A stretch of DNA of 64,000 nt from Gymnogyps californianus (Eukaryota > Chordata > Aves > Accipitriformes > Cathartidae), in assembly GCF_018139145.2 (NCBI RefSeq), contig NC_059486.1, positions 8,432,001-8,496,000 of the forward strand, written 5' to 3'. Of the stretch, positions 37,860 to 52,100 are shown in pieces. Each line of letters starts with the position of its first letter. Positions within the stretch are counted from its first letter, which is position 1. A model generated the notes under the pieces. It saw nothing but the letters and a program-made list of their open reading frames with translations. It made no database searches and had not been told where the DNA came from. The position numbers were made by a program, and so were the translations under genes.

Positions 37860-40079
37860 ACTCTAAAGTTCCCCCCCAAGTATATCACAGATTTTTCCAT
37901 TCAAATGCAAGCTGGACACTCCAAAATTTCTAACATGAACACTCAGAAGTGGGGATTAATTTCAGAATTGGAGCTGGCATCATTTGTATGAAGGCAAACC
38001 TCTGCTGTGCCTTGTAACCATTTACTCTGGACCTGGCAGGATGAGTGTGCTGAAGCCAATTTGAATTCAGCTGGGGTGAAGCTGGGGTGACAGGCTACAC
38101 ACCTTGACACGTACCACTATGATGCTATATGTAATATTTTAGCACACTATTCAATTAGGAACTTTGGACTTGGAAAACAATCTAAAGCACCTACTGTGTT
38201 CTCAACATACATTAATTCAGTAAAATGGAAGTACAGTTCATTTTTAAGTTAATGAATATGGGAAGGTTACGTGAATCAGCTGCTTTGTTTTGTTGAATGC
38301 CTTCAGCCACTAAGAAGGGAAGTCCCTTTTGCTGTCAGGGACAAGATTTACAATACTTATATATAATTAATATAATAATTAATATTATTTAATTCCACTG
38401 CTATTTAACTCATAGCAAGGTTTATGTTGCTGTGGCTAAAAAATACAAAGCTTACAATAACTACCATTAATGTTTGCATTATTGAACATTAAAATTCAAA
38501 TCTGGTAAAAGATTTAGCACAAGAGTTGAGACATCTACAGAAGACCTATTCCTCCAAGGAAACTCTCAGAGCATGTGCATGCAGATTTCAGCCACTGCTT
38601 TTAAAATAAACCTTGAGGGATGGATGCCCCACTCACCACAGGCAAGCTACCCTGGAACAAAGAAATTCACCAAGATAGAAATGAAAAAGATTTAAAATAC
38701 AAAAAGTAAAAACACACCTCTCCCCCCCCCAAATCTCCAGCAGTAGTCATTAACATTAATACAATGCAAATTGCATCTTTTTTTTTCCTTTTGTTCCATT
38801 TAGATCTTAAAAATATTCAAGTAGGTTAAGTCTTGGAAGTGAAGGACAAGCATTGCCTAGGGCATACATTTAGGTGTCTTCAATATAATCTAAGGAATAT
38901 AGCAGAGGCTGCAAGCCAATTCGATAAGAAAATAACGTGGTTGGTTATTCACTCTTACAGAATTATGCCTTGACAAAGCTAAATATAAAAGCTTCAAGGC
39001 CTATGCCATTACTTGGAAAATACTTCTTTGGACCACTAAATGACAAACCTTTAAACATTAAGCAATTTAAAAAAAATATATTTGTTATTTCAGGTGAAAC
39101 TGTAACGGCTCCCCACTACCTTAGTACATCTGCTCCTCTCTTCTGACCCCTCCCTAGATACCCATTTGTTCTTGTCAGCCCCCAAAACGTCAATGATTGA
39201 TGTAAATGTAATGATTTACAAGATGGAGCCTCCTACCTCACTGTTCTGCTTTCGGACTGCAAAGGTAGTTTGACCAGCACTGACCTCAAAGATCAAGACA
39301 AGGGCTGGTAGTACATGTTGAAAGATGGGAACGCAAGTATCCTTAGCTAAACTATCCTGAAACCTTCTGAACAGGCTCGAGGACATTCATCCTTTCCGTT
39401 GTCACTACAGATTTTTTTAATTTTTATTTTTCTTCCAGGACTGATGTGGAAATGTTCAGTTGTGTGGATAGATGTCATTTACGAATAGAAGCTCCAACAC
39501 TTCAAAGTCTTTCCTCAGTAGTGACAGCCCCCTGTATGGCTAATCCAGACTGGAGCAATTAGAGAATAAAAGAAAGAGGAAACATCTCAACAGGAGGGGA
39601 AATAAGAGAAAAAGAATAGAAGACTGAAGAGCAAGAATGGAAAAAACAACTTACTGCACTGTGGACCAATAACGAGATGGGACTACAAACATTGTCTGTT
39701 TGGGAATGAACTCTTACCATCTTTAATCAGTAACTATTATTATTAGCATGACAATAAAACTGCTAATAATTAGATAGAACAAACTATTATGTATTTGTCA
39801 TGGAGTGAGAGTACATTGAATTATAGAAACTTTTCATTTTCCAATAGGTTATTATGAACAAAGGTGAAAGTGAAATCTGTTTGAAAAACTGGAAAATACC
39901 TTGACCACGATGTTTTAACTCCCCTCAGCTTGTGCGCACGGGCACTATGAAGTAGAGAGGTCTTCCTGCTCCAACGGGAGGTGCGGCACAGCCAGTACTT
40001 CTTTTTTCATTTGTGATTTTTGCTGTATCAGCTGTGATACACCAACCAACTCATGTGTGGTTTGCAGCCACACGCAGCA
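37860..40079. other. AT-rich intron, nothing recognised
   Basis: A self-complementary AT stretch of AATTAATAT-type units lies at 38361-38393. No exon, RNA gene or repeat family recognised. Confidence 0.45.
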
Positions 40080-40560
40080 ATAAAATGCATAAATAGCAAC
40101 TCAGGATAATGCTATTATTAGTACGTGTCACTATTGCATTTATAATAACAACAGGGGTTTTCATGGACTGCAGAGTAATTAGGTGTCCTTAAATATGCTT
40201 TAAAGCCTTTTCATGGAGCTAGAGTGTGGGAAGGTTCTCCTCAGCATTTATGCAAAGCACTTGCACAGATAACTGAACGCTCAAGAGCTTCTGGCCAGCT
40301 TTTAGCAGCACAGGTCAAGAATGACAGGGTCTCATGCTAATCAATGTACATTAAAAAAAAAATTCTTTTACATTCACACCTAACACACTTTTGTTTATGA
40401 AGCAGAAATAGCATTCAAAACAAACCACTTTGTTAGCTCAGCTGGCTAATGAAAAATTGCCACAATTACAAAAACAAATCTTTGTTTTCAATTTTCAGTA
40501 AGCAGAGCTTTAAAAGAACAAGCTGCTCTTGAAAGCATGATAGTTTTTTCCCTAAAAAAG
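40080..40560. promoter_or_regulatory. Conserved-noncoding-like element with octamer site
   Basis: Repeat-free AT-rich sequence with an octamer-like ATGCTAAT (POU type) followed by CAATG. It also has several TAATT/AATTA cores, an ATGCAAAG, and TTAGCTCAGCTGGCTAATG. The texture is like a developmental enhancer. Bounds are by eye. Confidence 0.35.
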
Positions 40561-42734
40561 GGAAGAAAGAAATCCTTCCTAGCAACTGCAATTATGATAC
40601 TTCCATGTCAAATGAATTATATTACTGAAAATAAATCTTTCTAAGATGCACAAGAGGGTTATCTGGCTCCAGTCAGACTTATGCATTACTGGTTTTATAT
40701 GTTGTACTCTACTTGATTAATATATGTAATCAAATTATATTGCCTTCCACTGTGCTCTCAAATTCAAGGCTATAATGTTTTCAATGACAAAGTTCATAGA
40801 GTTGTATAAAAATGTACCTCATGCTGTACCAGCCCTTTATTGCTGTAGTAAAACACCATTTTCAATTTAGTAATAAGTGATATAAAACAGAGTGTCTTGA
40901 TTGGCAGGGTCGTATTCATTATGCAGTGCCCTACGACACAGCACAGTTCAGAATGGAAATTTAAGGACAGAATCTACCACAATCTCAGATGCTGATACTT
41001 CAGGGAATAAAATGATTCCTTTTTCATGAGTTGTCCAAAGGAAGGACAAAGAATTGGACACACAGACACATACACATATTATACACACACACCTATAAGG
41101 ATGGAAGGGAGAAAGGGGCAGGAAGAGACTCATCATAGCACGCTACTACTCCATACAGGTTTTCCTGCACTGGAGCCGATCCTATACTACTGCTTTCCAC
41201 CTGGAATAGGAAATGAAAAAAGAAAATAACAGAAAAAAGAGGAAGCACGACAGTCTGGATAGCAGCAAATACTGGAGAGCTCTTTCTGGCTCTGCCACTG
41301 TCCTGATTTGTGACCGGAAGAAAAATTTCAGGGCTTTGCCATTCTGAGTGTTTAACTTGAGGTGCCTTAATGAAGTTGTGTTATCAAGTGCTCTTCACTT
41401 TATGAACATCAGGATTCTCTAAAGAGCTGTAAATTAGATTGTCAAAACTGGTAAAATCTTAAGTTCGCAGCTACCTTTGAATATGTAAATCCTACCCTTC
41501 CCTTCCTTCTTTTCCCTTCTATAAATCAGGAATGATGTTTATCATATCCGTAAACCATCAAACCAACCAATCTGTGAGTTCTATAGAGGCAAAGTATTCT
41601 GGCGAGCCTTGTCATCGCTACGAACACTATCTAGAAGAGCAAGAATTATAAAGCCATTTTCTGTTGAACTAAATGGCAGAGATATTGTTAGCTGGTATCT
41701 TTTCTAAGCATGTGTGTTGAGCAAATGATATGATCAGGAAAGACAACTCTTGGACTCAGGAATTAGTAATGTTATCTTACTTTTGTTTCCTTGGCAACTT
41801 GACCTTTCATAATTTGCCCAAAGGCAAAATATGGGCAGCATATCCCTTTCAAATCATACCTCAATAATCTTGTGATTAAAAGCATCACCAGAATGTGGCC
41901 TTGCCGTAAGATGGAGAATTAACGACTCTCTACTAAATGATCCACTGATGTTGAATCTAATTTAAGTAGCCTTGCAAGAATATTTAACACTTAATGATAG
42001 GCTCTGTATTAGAGTAGGTTTAATCTAGGATGCAGCCACAGATGTCATAAGAAGGAATTAATCAGCATTGCTTCCACTAAAACAGAAATGCAAAATTGCT
42101 GAACAGAATGTATTAGAAACAGATTAAAGAACTGGGACTTAAACATAAAAGAAACAGAGCTGATGCCACCCTCAGAGAGCTAATTTGAAATACAGGAAAA
42201 CTTAATTCGCCTTTAACTGAAGAACTGGGGTGTTTGAAGTTACTAAAGAGAAGCTTGCTTTATCAAGAAGGAAAGAAAGGCAGATAGTCTTTTCCCTCAT
42301 CAATTAAAAATGAAAGCCCAACCCAAATATTAATGCCTGCCTCAAAATCCCAACAAAATGAAGTTATTGATGCTCTAGGGACTAGTGCTGCATCCTCCAT
42401 GAAGCTCTATACTCAATGAAGTGCTGTGGAAGTTTCACTGATTTGGAAAACTCCTGCCCAATTTAGATAAGTTACCCTTCAGAAAAGCAAATCTTGGAAA
42501 TAGGGAAATATAGCCTATGGTTATTGAAATGCTTGCAGTTGGGGGAAAATACGAAATATGATATTTGCAATTCATTCTAAACTCCCTATATAGAGAGAAC
42601 TTGCCCATCCAAGGGTTTGTGTAAAGATCTACATTACAATTACTCATTGCTGCTTCAGACAATTTATCTTCTCCCCTATTATTTGAGGACTTCAGGCTGT
42701 CCACAGGGTTTACGCTGCCCAGTCTCTTTCATTA
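40561..42734. other. Intron with simple repeats
   Basis: CA-rich simple sequence sits at 41059-41093. A weak MIR-like phrase (CTCTTTCTGGCTCTGCCACTGTCC) is at 41280-41303, too little to annotate as a copy. Nothing coding seen. Confidence 0.4.
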
Positions 42735-42960
42735 ACAAAGACAGGTTAGAGTTTAAAGCCAGAAGGGACCACAGACCATCAGTTCAGAGCATCTATATAG
42801 CACAGGTCATTACATTTCAACCAGTAACTCTCCCCCATTCTTGATTTGAAGATATTGAGAGCTAATCCCCTAATCCTACGAATCCTTAGAAGCACATGTC
42901 ATGAATTAAATCTTGCATTCTTAAAATTTTTGAGTTACAGTTAATGTTCTTGGTAATGAT
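42735..42960 (-). repeat. Ancient CR1-group LINE 3'-end fragment
   Basis: On plus it reads GAGTTTAAAGCCAGAAGGGAC, then ACCATCAGTTCAGAGCATC, CACAGGTCATTACATTTCAACC and CTTGATTTGAAGATATTGAGAG. This is the order of a CR1-group 3' end that is abundant in turtles and crocodiles, read on the opposite strand. It is far more decayed than the CR1 at 13-14 kb and belongs to a different, older subfamily. Confidence 0.65.
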
Positions 42961-43554
42961 GAGGACAACCTAAGTTTAGCACAATTATATTTCTGCTGAA
43001 AACATCTAGGAGTCTGCCGAATACTCCTGATTCAACTAGTGCACTCCTGAATTACTATCACTGCTATTAAAAAGGTTTTTGACTGGGTTGAGTGGCCCTT
43101 CCTTGAAAAATAACAAAACAATCTAGCTTTGGTCCCAATTTTCATTGATAGCCTAATAAAACATACAAATCGTCTCAGTGCTTGTTCCCAAATTAATGAA
43201 AAACTTATATAAAGCTTTGATCTTGATGGAAGAATCCATCAAGACTTCCCATTTGTCTCCCTAATTACTTGCTTTGATGCTCACGGCTTGCAATCACTGC
43301 ATAAGTTAATGTCCTGAGGTTGCCATAGCTACCATTAGTGAAGCAGAACAAGAGCCACTGCTCTGCACATAAGCCACCTTCGCTAGATGTTTGCTTCTTT
43401 ACCCTGGCTGTTCCTCCACCAGCGACGGTGTAAAGGTATTCCTGTACTGCACCAGAAGTTAATAAAATAGTTCCTATTAATTTTATTACAAATGTTACTG
43501 GTAACATTCACTTTTTCTTTCTCTCTGCTGCTCATAAACTGAAGGTTTTGAAAG

Positions 43555-43690
43555 CAGTGAAGTGGTTAGAAGACAAGAGTGCAAGCAAGGACTGAGTTTA
43601 CTTCCTAACTTCAACAACAATTTGCCGTGTGATTCTGTACATCAATTTTCTTGACTCTTGAAGGATAGTAATGATGCATCTTTCATCACA
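43555..43690 (+). repeat. Possible MIR-family SINE
   Basis: GTGGTTAGAAGACAAGAGTGC near the start resembles the MIR 5' box ('gtggttaagagcac'). A CCGTGTGATTCTGTACATCAATTTT section sits where 'ctgtgtgaccttgggcaagtcactt' is expected, followed by GGATAGTAATGATG. It is poorly preserved. Confidence 0.45.
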
Positions 43691-46600
43691 CAGTCCTGTT
43701 TTGAGAACACACTACTACGAACTGATGAAGAAAATGTGTAATAATGTTCGCTTTTCATAAAAAATTTGCTTGAAGTGCGTTCTCTCTATTTCTACAACCT
43801 TCTGGTTAGCTAAAAACCTTTCATTAAACCTCTACACTTCTCTTTTTTAATAAAGGACACTGAACAAGTAATGATGCATAATATACTTCAACACTACTAG
43901 TAATTGCTCATTGAAAATAAGAAATGAGAAATCACTTTCTTATTTGCTTATCTGATGACCTCTAAGGACAATGACGTGCATGATAAATGCAGTGTGGTGT
44001 ATTTCCTCATTTACTGTATTGATCTGATTTAATGCAACGTCAAGAAATGCAGTATTAAGCCATTAAATGCCAACAAAAAGTATATTCTGCTCTAAAGTGT
44101 ATTTCTAACTGTGGTCCACACACAAGTTTTTGTACTTTCTGCAATTAGTTCACGAAAGTTTTCAGCACAATCTCTTCTCAGAAGTTTTCCACTCTAAAAA
44201 AGATGACAAACAAATGAAATATCTGAGTGGGAACCATCAGTCGAACATATTTCAAATAACTAACCAAGGCTGACTGAAAAATTCCTACAGCAACAACACA
44301 GTACTGCTTATTTTGGTTATTAGGAAGATATATCACTTTAATATTCTGTTCCTGCCAAAGTTTTATGCATTCTTTTAAGTGTATGAACTCTAAATCTTTT
44401 TTGTTCTGAATACAGTATTTTCCTCTGGGAGGTATAGTACATGGTAAGTATGGAAAGTTAACATGTAATTAGCATGGTAATGTCTAAGCAAATTACATCA
44501 TGCTAGAGTTAATAGAGGTTCAGATCCGAAATAATCCTCTGAGCACAGCCAGCGCGAATTACAAGTTTCTATAACGCTCAGTAACCTGAAAACCTACAGG
44601 ATCCTGAAGCACCTGCCAAACACGCTGGCACCTCAGATGCTCTACTGCTCATTATCGACCTACGGTGTTTAACACTGCTCCACGAGGATCCGTCTGAAGT
44701 TTGGAAATCACTCGGACACAGCTTTTGCCATGAGCTGTAGATGGTGGGAAATGATGGAACTCACATCCCATAGGACTGGGTTCTGAATCTTTACCACAGT
44801 GTGAGAGCAGGACTCTTTATTAGATGCTCTCTTGCGAATTTTCCTTGCGATTAAATTTGCTTATTTTCCTCAAGGAGTAACTATTAAAAATAAACCTACT
44901 GTGGTTTTATTTTTAGTAGATCCTGTAGTTAAGTCACGCCTGACAAGATGTGAATCAGAACCATTGCACTAGCAACAGGGTTGCATTTATAACAGACAGC
45001 CCTAGCATAGCGCTAATGCGCTCATTAACTGACCCACTGTTGGTATCCTAACAACTTCTTACTATTTTATTTAGAAACAAATAGCAAGGAGAGAGAGGGA
45101 GACTCCAAACTAATTAAATGGGCTTACTGAAGAAGAATCATCAATTTTGGCACAAACGCTACTTTTTTTTTTTTTTTTTTTAATTAAACCAATACTACAT
45201 GCTATTTAGCAACTCCAGAACCCACATAACAACAGAAAACAGCTAAGTGAATCAACAATCAGAATAAGCAGAAATCAGAGTAAAGAGATCAGGGCAATCA
45301 TCATTGGACAATCCATAGAAATAAGGGTAGTCATTTTTCAAATGACTAATGATAGTACCAAATGTTAAAGACAATGAAGAAAAAGAGTAGGAGCTATTTT
45401 TACACAATTGCCTTTCTTCTGAAGAACACGAAGCTGAAGAGCTTGGATTCATCTCTCAAATACTATGGCTCATAATATGACAGGTTGTAATGCACAGCAC
45501 ATGAGAGAGAATACATAAGCCAACATAAAATTCAGCATGATTAATATATGATTAGTTCACGGTTGTACAATGCTTTGAAGATATGAAGTGCTAATTAGAA
45601 TTTCTGGATTAGGCTGGTTGATGCCCCAATGCAATCCAGATCAGCAAATAAAAAACTGTGCAGAAGTTTAAACTCACTGCCCAAAGACTGAAGAACCCAT
45701 GAGACACTAAGAAATGCTTTAAATTTCAAGTGGATAAACAAATGTATAAAAGAGAAAGAGAAGGAGAAGTCAATGCCCCAGTGAAGATATTTAAGACAGA
45801 TAGATGAAGATATGTAAGACAGAAAGATATAGCCAGTAATTATTTGAAAAACACTGGTCCACCTCCCTCTACCATCACCAGATATACTCCCATCAGCTCA
45901 TGAGATACAGAGATATCTCAGCTCAGGAACCCGCAAATATTTGCTGAACCAAAACTTTAAAATCTAATGACCTTAGTGGGACACAAACAAAATAGCTTCC
46001 CAAGAGTCATTCTGCGGTAATGAGAATGAAAAAAATATTTAGTCTGACATGTGCAAGGGAAAAAAAAGATGTAGCCTCAGGCTGGAGAGTGGAAAAGGAG
46101 AAAAAAAGAGGAAATTCCTCTCTAGCTTTCATCAGAAGTTTTGAAACTGGACTTCAGGGTGGGGGGAAAGAATGAAACCTGCAGCAGATAAACAATATGT
46201 GGCTCCCAGCATCCGATTATTTTTTTGATTAGAGAGCAGAACATGCAAAATCATTTACAGTAAAAAGGCCATCCCAATACCTCCCTCGCATGGGACCAAT
46301 ATAGAGCTCGGGATCAAAACAGAATGCCATCCAACGGAGAGATGTTGACTCTGCTACTGATGTGGCCTTTTCCTGCTTAATTAAAGCTACTGAACACTTG
46401 AGCTGGAAAACTATAATCCCCATTAAAGTGTCATTTTAGCGGTAGGTGATCAGACCTTTCAAGCTACACTAAGTAATTATGCTAGCAGGAACCATGTGTA
46501 GTACTAATGCGACCATAGGAAAACTGTTAACGCACAATCTGGTAACCAGCTAAGGATAACCAGGCAAACTAGTACTTTCAGCTCCAGCCATGTCTGAATC

Positions 46601-49019
46601 GAGACAGAAGCCCCAGCAGGTAGCCGTGCCCAGTACCACACAGAGATGATGTCTGGCTCTGATTCTATATAAATACTAAGTAAGATTGGATAACCACATT
46701 TGTGGGAGCAGAGACTGCATGTAATGGTTATTTACCCTTTGGTTTGAAATAAAATAAAGATGAAATGTACCAAAACAGTAGGCACAAAACAAGGAAATAC
46801 TCGGGGCATGAATATTTACTTTTGATCTCCATTACGATGCAGAAATAGACACGGAGGCCTAGAGAACAGAAATTGGTTTTGTACGTTTTATGGAATAAGA
46901 AATGTGACCAAGGAAGGTCCCAGTAATACAAAACCCATGTAGACTTAAAGCCACTACAGATGCAATGCAGTTGCACTTCAAGCTTAGCAAATTCTTTGCG
47001 AGCTGACTTCACAAACAGTATTTGGGGGACAGGGAAAGAGGGGTCCGCTGGAGATGCCCAGTGGTTAGAAGGCATATTGTCATGATGCAGAAACCACATT
47101 AAACCACTCATCCTCCAATGCCTGAATTACTGGAAAGAACTGAGACAGAAGAAAGCCAAAACAAAGCAAATCTCCTAATTAGTGTTAAAATGAAACAAAG
47201 GCACTTTCTTATTAAGCAGGATGCACGTTTTTCTGCAGTGTGCTCTTGTAGAGGTCTAGGACTATCACTCACATAATGTATGAAAAGATGTAATCCCTAG
47301 GTATATACAAATCTTTTCCAAGTGTTTTTAAAGCTTGCGTCTGTAGCAATACATATTTTGCAGCAAATATTTAGAATGAAATATTTCATAAAGTACTTCA
47401 GCACTTCTTTGAGTGTTTAATTTATCTGACATAAAAGAACAAGAGTGTATAGCATTTTCCTGTAAGTGGATGTAAAATACGCATTGCATGGATCCCTATA
47501 ATTAAAAAAACAGCAAATCATTGTCATTAATGCACAAGCAAGATCATAAATGAATACATTATTAAGTCCTACTGAATTAATGTTTAACTGCAATAGAGTT
47601 GAAATTGAATGAGGCAATTAATCAGAGTAAGAACTGAAAAAAAAAGCCACATCTGTCTCACTTTGAATACATTGAGCAAAACGACCTTCAAAACGGTACT
47701 GCCAATCAAACCACGCCGCCCACTGATTTGACAGTCTTGGTGCCACCACAGAGAGAAAGTTTAGTCAGTGTAACAGATACAAGCTTTCCATCTGAGTCAC
47801 TTCATGGGTACATCTCACCCTGAGGGAATAAAACATTATGTCTCAAGGGTCTTATTTCATAAAATCATGAATGTTCAGATGGTAAAGATCATGCTGGCTA
47901 TAAATGTGAACTACATCTGCTCAAAGTCACTAGAAAATGAAACTGGGGGAGTTGACATACATTAATGATAATTTTTAGAGGCTTAATACTCTTCAACATC
48001 TAGGGGAGGCTAAAAAAATGATGTTCAGAAGCTTTTGTTCCATGGATTGTGCTTTGATCAACTAAAATATATTAAGTTAAATTTTTCCTTTTCAGTCTTA
48101 AACCCGGTAGCAGAATTTTCTTTAACGGGTTAATTAAACTTCCTCAGGTTCTTAACTGTTGAAAAGTCTTAGTTCAATTTATTTCAGAGTTTAAGGAGGA
48201 ATAAAATGATAATACTAATGATGACAATGACCCTTATCCTAGCTAAAGCTTTTTGCACTTCTCATGTAGAACAGTATCTATTGTTGACGAGTCCTACCTT
48301 TGACAGGTAGGTAGGTACATGTACTTTTCTTCGGTGTAACATATTATGAATATTAAACAATATTTTAAAAGAAAAATCCATTTGTATTTTTGTAGCAAGT
48401 TCTTAAGCAATAATTATCTTTGAATAAAGATTTTTTTCTCTTAATGCAAATGAACGGCAAATTTTCCAAACCATAATTGTTTTCCTACATTGAATTGATG
48501 GAGCAACTGGCATGTAGGTAATCAGCATACTCATTTCCCTTTCAGCAGCAACAAGGAATAGATTCAGGATTTTCCATTAAAAAAAAAAAAAAAAAAGGAT
48601 TGCTCAGATATTCATTGATAAAGCAGCTAACAATTAGGGGTTAGGAAAGTTTGGCAGAGAGCTGAATAGTGGTTAACCTGTTCCTACACTCCTGCTATCA
48701 TATGGATGAGTGCGTTAAAGCCATTGTGTTACTTTACAATGCACAATAATTTGTCATTTGTGCACAATACATAGCTTTTTGCACCAAAAAAGCCAAGTCA
48801 AGCTATACAGTTATCTTTCCATTAACACTTGCAATCACACATTTGCCCACAGCGCATAAAATGGGTACCGCCAACGCATGTGGAGATCAGCATGAGCATA
48901 TCTATACAGCATGCACCGCCTCCATTCATCAGGGTAGAGATGGTGTCTCAGGCTCCAATTCACCCGAGTCACTGCAATTTTTATGGTGCACCTGGAAAGC
49001 AACTCCCAGCACCGAGAAG
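43691..49019. other. Long AT-rich intron
   Basis: No exon, RNA gene or repeat family recognised in 5.3 kb apart from a T19 run (45163-45181) and an A18 run (48579-48596). These are simple runs without a SINE body attached. Open frames are short; the longest, 127 codons at 46728-47111 on minus, has no recognisable domain. Confidence 0.5.
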
Positions 49020-49140
49020 TTTAAAAACTTGTTGGGAAACTGAGGTCCAGTGTGGGGAATGAAGTTAGAGTGTGGGATGAGAATGGTTCTGGGTCAGCAG
49101 GGAGGAGGACAGCAGGGTGGGTCCCTGGTCTCTGCCAGCT
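49020..49140 (-). repeat. Possible MIR-family SINE, reverse strand
   Basis: GGGAAACTGAGGTCCAGTGTG and GGGGAATGAAGTTAG are followed by GGTCAGCAGGG. This is the reverse-complement order of MIR ('ggggaaactgaggcacagagagg ... gaagtgacttg ... ggtcagtggc'). The middle is weak. Confidence 0.45.
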
Positions 49141-52100
49141 TTAGGACTTTGAAGAGTTGTTTCATGCACATTTCCTCACTCCCTAAGCCAATGAAGTCCC
49201 ATCAGTGAGCAGGGAAACTGTGCTCGACTTTTGGGTAATAGTCTAGAACTACTGTTCTGTGCTGATCCGCACATCCCTTTCTTCGATAAGAGCCATAGCA
49301 ACTATATAATAACAAATAATGCAAAGAAGCTTATTCATCTGTTATTTGGTTTCAGACTGTGATCTCTCTCTTGCTCGATACGAAGAGACGGTGGGCTTGG
49401 TGGGAGTGGACAACAGTTGCACAGAGGTTTTGATCTTCATAATCCTCTACCAAAACTTGTAATAGTGACTCAAAGCCACTGTCACAGGCTATGAGGAACG
49501 TTAATGAGAAGAAAAGTTCATTTCAGCTACTGTAGAAAGACTGAGGAATGCAGATCTCGTGTGCCTTTTTTCTGGTCATATTTATTAATCAGTACAGATC
49601 AGAGAAGGAACTGGAAAGCGCAGCCCTGGGAAGCATCAGGTCTCATCTCCTGAGAAAAGTGACACCTGGAACACGCCAAGGCTTGCATCGGATAAAGGCG
49701 ATTCCCTTTAAGGACAGGGATATTTTGCATTTAAGGGCTTTTAGATAAACTTTAGACAATTCCCCAAGATATATTTTCAGGCTGGCAATATTTTATTGGG
49801 ATACCAGTGTGAGATCTAGGCATGTCTGGACACATGCCAGTGTGTATCAATCTATTCTACCCTTCTCTGACACAAGATTTGTTCTGACTGTAACATCAAA
49901 TATGAAGATTTTAACAGAACTGTGACACAGGGTATCAATTTGATACAAACTCAGGATGGAAGAGCACAGCAGGATGGAGTCATCGCTGCACAGGATTGTT
50001 TCAGCCTTGGCTGCCAAGTGTAAGATATCATCGCTTTTATTAAACCGATCATGACAAAATAGTTTATCAGCACCTAAATGCAAAGGAGAGTATTAATAAT
50101 GCCAACTATCTGCAGGGTTAGTTAACCGATCCTGTTTCACAGGAAGATGTAGGATTCAAGGCTGAATCCTGACCTGACCATAGCCAATGGTCTACATTTT
50201 GTTGAATTCCATGGGACTGATGTTGGGATCTGTAATAGAAAGGGTGAGCGAGGAAGAAGGAAGAGAAAGAAGAGAGCGTGAGTGGGGGCAATTCACTAAC
50301 ACACACAAACCCAAAAGATAAAATCAACAAAGCAATTAAGCTTCAACAGAAACAAGACAGTTCTTTTTGTTTTGTTTTGGTTTGGGGTTTTTTCCAGTGT
50401 GAATGTTAATTACTGCGCCTTACAGCAGAGATAACGAGAGGGTTTTACTGCCTAGCATTTTTCAAACAAAGACATGAAAAATTCATGAGCAGGGAAGACC
50501 TTGGTGTTGAGCTTCAGTTTTCTTGTCAAATATTTCAGCTCTGGAGGTCCTTGGGAAGGTTACACAGCAATATTCAAGTCTAAAAGATGCCTGTCAGCTG
50601 GATCTAAAAGCAACAGGAATTTTATAGGCTACATGTGACCTTGTCAGCGTATTTTCACTGGCCAACAGTGTCTTCCAGCATCATTCACCCAGTTTACAAT
50701 AAAAACCGAACACTAAAATGCCTGTCCTCCTAAGGACAGAGCACTCGCAAGACCAATCTGTGCATAACATACGAACTAAGATGGCTCACCTGATGTCAAG
50801 AAATGCTGATGTCCGCACATCACTCCGAAAATGGTCCAAATGTACCTTTGGGCTGACAATCAGACACTGGGCTCCAGGGAAACTTTGCCAGTTACAGAAA
50901 TTTTATCAGGACTCTGTGCAGTCCAAAATGTCACCCTTTAACTGGGAAGAAAGATCCCATTATGTTTGGCATGGCTTCTACGAAGATCTAAAATCTCTTT
51001 TCAAGCAACTGGCTTTAGACATGCGGACGTTTTGCAAGTTAGCTGTACCTTTATTAAAACTCAGCTGAGTTTTTTTTTTAAAGGTTACAAAAAGGAGTTG
51101 CTGTTTGCTGGCCTGTAGGTCAGGCATAGATCAAGTGTGAGGAGAATAAGGCCATTCAGTGGACTAACAAGAAACAAGTATAACACAAAAGCTTTTGGGA
51201 TCATGTGAAACTCATTCCCTTACCTAATCAAATTCACCATAGCAGAAGCAGGAATTTGATGAGGTCTTCGAAGTCTGAACTGCTCAATGTTTTCTTTCCT
51301 TGTTAGTTTAATAAAGAGAAATCCCTCAGGTGAGTCACTAAGAATCATTCTTCCAATCAAAAACTTCCCTAATCCGTGGCCCCACGCTTTTAAAAATTAT
51401 TCTGCATCAAAATTCTCAGCATACCACCTCTTCTAGAATACAGGCTATTGGACAAAGACAAGATAATAGTCGCTTGCACAGTCTGTGTGCTCTGTCTGCA
51501 CTGATCTTCACACAAACACGACAACTCAGTAGCACAGAACATGCTGCAAGATCAGAAGCCTGAATTGTGAATTTGAGGCAATTTTTGAATTAATCTCCCT
51601 TCTCAGAAAGCCTTTTTGGCAAGTAGGCAGATTTAACATATGCTTAAGTCTCTGAAGTTAGGCAAGAACCTTCAGCTAAAAATATCAACAAACAAGGAAA
51701 AACCTCTCGTAATCATGTCAGTGTTTAAGACCTCAATGGAGCCAAAAGTACACACTGGTACACTGATTCTCTCCCAAAGAGAGAATCTGTTTTGAAATTA
51801 GACTCTTCTTTAGAACCAAAATCTCCTAGTCTGAATGGTTTGCAGGTGTTTCCTATACCTGTGTTTGGCTCATATAGCTTAGTTTCACATGTAACACCAC
51901 ATTGCTGCTTGTGACTCAAGAACCTGGGAGGTATTTCTCTTGCTAGTGTTGGTACCACTAAAGGCAAAAGGGCTTTGGCAGTCACAGAGGTACTTAACAG
52001 TATTTTCTAATAAGGACGCTGGAATTGGAAGGCAACATTTGATTACGTTTCCCAGTACTAAGCCTTTAGGAGTAAAGATGCAGCCCATCAGTTAAAGCAG

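Noticed and set aside
41275..41345. MIR-like phrase CTGGCTCTGCCACTG
   Set aside because: Only a short box matches; the rest of the order is absent.
45163..45181. T19 run as a possible SINE tail (also A18 at 48579 and 54157)
   Set aside because: No SINE body or target duplication beside any of these runs; simple homopolymers.
48200..48345. MIR or L2-like phrases around AAAATGATAATACTAATGATG and GACAGGTAGGTAGGTAC
   Set aside because: The boxes conflict in orientation and the middle does not fit either family.
50718..51068. 116-codon open frame on plus
   Set aside because: Looks protein-like at first, but no family is recognised and nothing supports transcription.
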